Part shown: positions 62,815 to 64,000 of the stretch, in pieces
How positions within the stretch are numbered: the first letter of the stretch is position 1
Layout of the letters: each line of letters begins with the position of its first letter
Assembly: GCA_963676865.2 (NCBI GenBank)
Contig: CAXXSS010000001.1
Span: 2,728,001-2,792,000 of the forward strand
Direction of reading: 5' to 3'
Source of the DNA: JAAYUD01 sp963676865
Lineage (GTDB): Bacteria; Bacteroidota; Bacteroidia; Bacteroidales; Bacteroidaceae
DNA: 64,000 nt
Notes under the pieces: model-generated
The model's input: the letters and a program-made list of their open reading frames with translations, nothing else
The model's database searches: none
Told to the model about the DNA's origin: nothing
Translations under genes and position numbers: made by a program

Positions 62815-64000
62815 TGGATCGAACTCAACAACCCAAGACCAAAGAGCTTTCTGAAATAGGTCTGCTTCCGGTACAGCGTACTGTATTGCCTAATGGCATA
62901 CCCTTGATGATAATCAATTCGGAAGAACAAAATGTGTCGCGTATAGACTTTATGTTCGGTGGCGGTTATTGGACTCAAGATCAGAAGTTACAAGCTCTTT
63001 TTACAAATTCTATGCTGCGCGAGGGCACTGCAAAATATACCTCATCGCAGATTGCAGAGAAATTTGATTTTTATGGTTCGATGCTTGAATTGTCGTTGTT
63101 TCCTCAGTATTCATATATCACTGCTTATTGCTTGAACAAATATTTTGAGCAAACTTTAGGGCTTTTGGAGTCTATTATAGAAGAGCCTGTTTTCTCGGAG
63201 AAAGAATATGCGGTGCTTCTCAATAGAGAATTGCAGAAATTTCAAATAAATAGTACGCAGGCTAAATATGTTACAATGCGTAATCTACGCAATGCACTTT
63301 ATGGTGACGCTCATCCGATGGGTAGCAGAACGACTGAGGCTGACTTCGATAAATTGAATACGGATATGTTGCGTCGCTATTTTGATATGTACTACAATTC
63401 TAATAACTGTTATATTGTTCTTTCCGGTAAAATAACAGACCGTATCGTTGCCCAAACGGAGCAATTTTTCGGTACTGCCCCTTTCGGCATTAGTCAGAAG
63501 GGTATAACTTTCTCGAATTTTGATATAAAAACATCCGATAATAAACGCATATTTGAAGAACGTTCTAATTCTCAACAGAGTTCTGTCAAATTAGGTATGC
63601 ACACTATTGATCAACACCATCCCGATTACCATAAGTTCAATGTACTCGTTACTATTTTGGGAGGTTATTTTGGCAGTAGACTCATGTCGAATATCCGTGA
63701 AGAGAAAGGTTACACTTATGGCATTTATTCGGGCTTTTCGCACGAACCTGATAGCAGTTTGCTGATTATTACAGCCGAAGTGAGCGAGCAATATGTAGAG
63801 CCCCTCATTAAGGAGGTATATCAAGAGATAGATCGTTTGCAAAACGAATTGGTTAGTGAAGAAGAACTGACTATTGTCCGCAATTACATGACGGGTGCTT
63901 TGTGTCGTACAATGGAACTGTCTTTTAGTGCTGCTGATGTATATCAAATGCAGTTTATTAATCATTTATCCGATAGCTTTCCTTCCGACGAATTGAAAGC
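62814..64000 (+). CDS. M16-family peptidase-like protein, zinc motif lost (cut by window end)
   Basis: The frame starts at the TAATG junction with kdsB and stays open to the end of the window (395 codons seen). It matches the M16 (insulinase/pitrilysin) fold: N-terminal VQRTVLPNGIPLMII, GGYWTQDQK, NLRNALYGDAHP, and the C-terminal-half GYFGSRLMSNIREEKGYTYG. At the place of the zinc motif HxxEH the sequence reads FTNSMLREGT, so all three residues are replaced. It is therefore probably the inactive partner of an active M16 subunit, as known for two-subunit M16B proteases. The remaining C-terminus lies outside the window. Confidence 0.88.
   Translation, partial: MDRTQQPKTKELSEIGLLPVQRTVLPNGIPLMIINSEEQNVSRIDFMFGGGYWTQDQKLQALFTNSMLREGTAKYTSSQIAEKFDFYGSMLELSLFPQYSYITAYCLNKYFEQTLGLLESIIEEPVFSEKEYAVLLNRELQKFQINSTQAKYVTMRNLRNALYGDAHPMGSRTTEADFDKLNTDMLRRYFDMYYNSNNCYIVLSGKITDRIVAQTEQFFGTAPFGISQKGITFSNFDIKTSDNKRIFEERSNSQQSSVKLGMHTIDQHHPDYHKFNVLVTILGGYFGSRLMSNIREEKGYTYGIYSGFSHEPDSSLLIITAEVSEQYVEPLIKEVYQEIDRLQNELVSEEELTIVRNYMTGALCRTMELSFSAADVYQMQFINHLSDSFPSDELK

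Noticed and set aside
1..64000. CRISPR array
   Set aside because: No set of regularly spaced direct repeats of 25-40 bases was found. The hairpin repeats are single and widely separated.

Overview
The window looks like chromosome of a Bacteroides-type member of the Bacteroidales. The reasons are a SusC/SusD pair with STN-domain SusC, FecR and ECF sigma factor; families typical of this phylum (DUF4924, DUF2027-Smr, DUF6259, DUF4855, VirE-N/VapE); and upstream boxes of the form TAnnTTTG, the Bacteroides -7 element, before many genes. No species is claimed. The window holds about 45 protein genes, two tRNA genes (Arg-CCG, Ser-GGA), the RNase P RNA, one complete IS3-family insertion sequence and several families of inverted repeats.

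Layout. 1-2.5 kb: a GC-rich VapE/VirE-type primase-helicase gene, then about 0.9 kb of AT-rich DNA without genes. 3.4-10.3 kb (minus): a peptide-export-like module made of a membrane-tethered TPR/HTH regulator, a 41-residue secreted peptide, an outer-membrane beta-barrel receptor, a C39-peptidase ABC exporter and a truncated HlyD-like stub. 10.6-11.7 kb: a two-gene Panacea-type toxin-antitoxin candidate followed by degenerate DNA. 12.2-14.9 kb: a thioredoxin-like periplasmic protein and an AAA/DUF4143 ATPase with a two-operator promoter. 15.0-20.3 kb: a double-SGNH esterase, a LysM glucosaminidase, cytidine deaminase and a KUP potassium transporter. 20.5-37.3 kb (minus): a polysaccharide utilisation locus, in order ECF sigma, FecR, SusC, SusD, DUF6259 enzyme, EEP phosphatase/nuclease, GH3, DUF4855, unknown secreted protein, ADP-ribosylglycohydrolase-like protein and a QueG-like ferredoxin protein. 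37.8-39.2 kb: an IS150-group element, next to degenerate DNA and tRNA-Arg. 40-64 kb: mostly housekeeping genes (prfC, rfbD, a peptidoglycan-peptide recycling trio, rnpB, YihY, DUF2027-Smr, queA, Nudix, an MFS pump, tRNA-Ser, a phosphoesterase, glyA, pyrBI with two followers, PBP1a, kdsB and a window-truncated M16-like protein).

How the parts may work together. In the 3.4-10.3 kb module the regulator precedes an intergenic region carrying two tandem 12-bp repeats just upstream of a possible -7 box. The short secreted peptide, receptor and exporter follow on the same strand. This is the best candidate here for a little-described system, possibly peptide signalling or bacteriocin-like, but that function is inferred. 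In the polysaccharide locus the STN domain of SusC, FecR and the sigma factor form a standard trans-envelope induction circuit, while the enzyme set is unusual and the substrate cannot be read from sequence. Four intergenic sites share a hairpin repeat whose two intact stems differ by paired compensatory changes.
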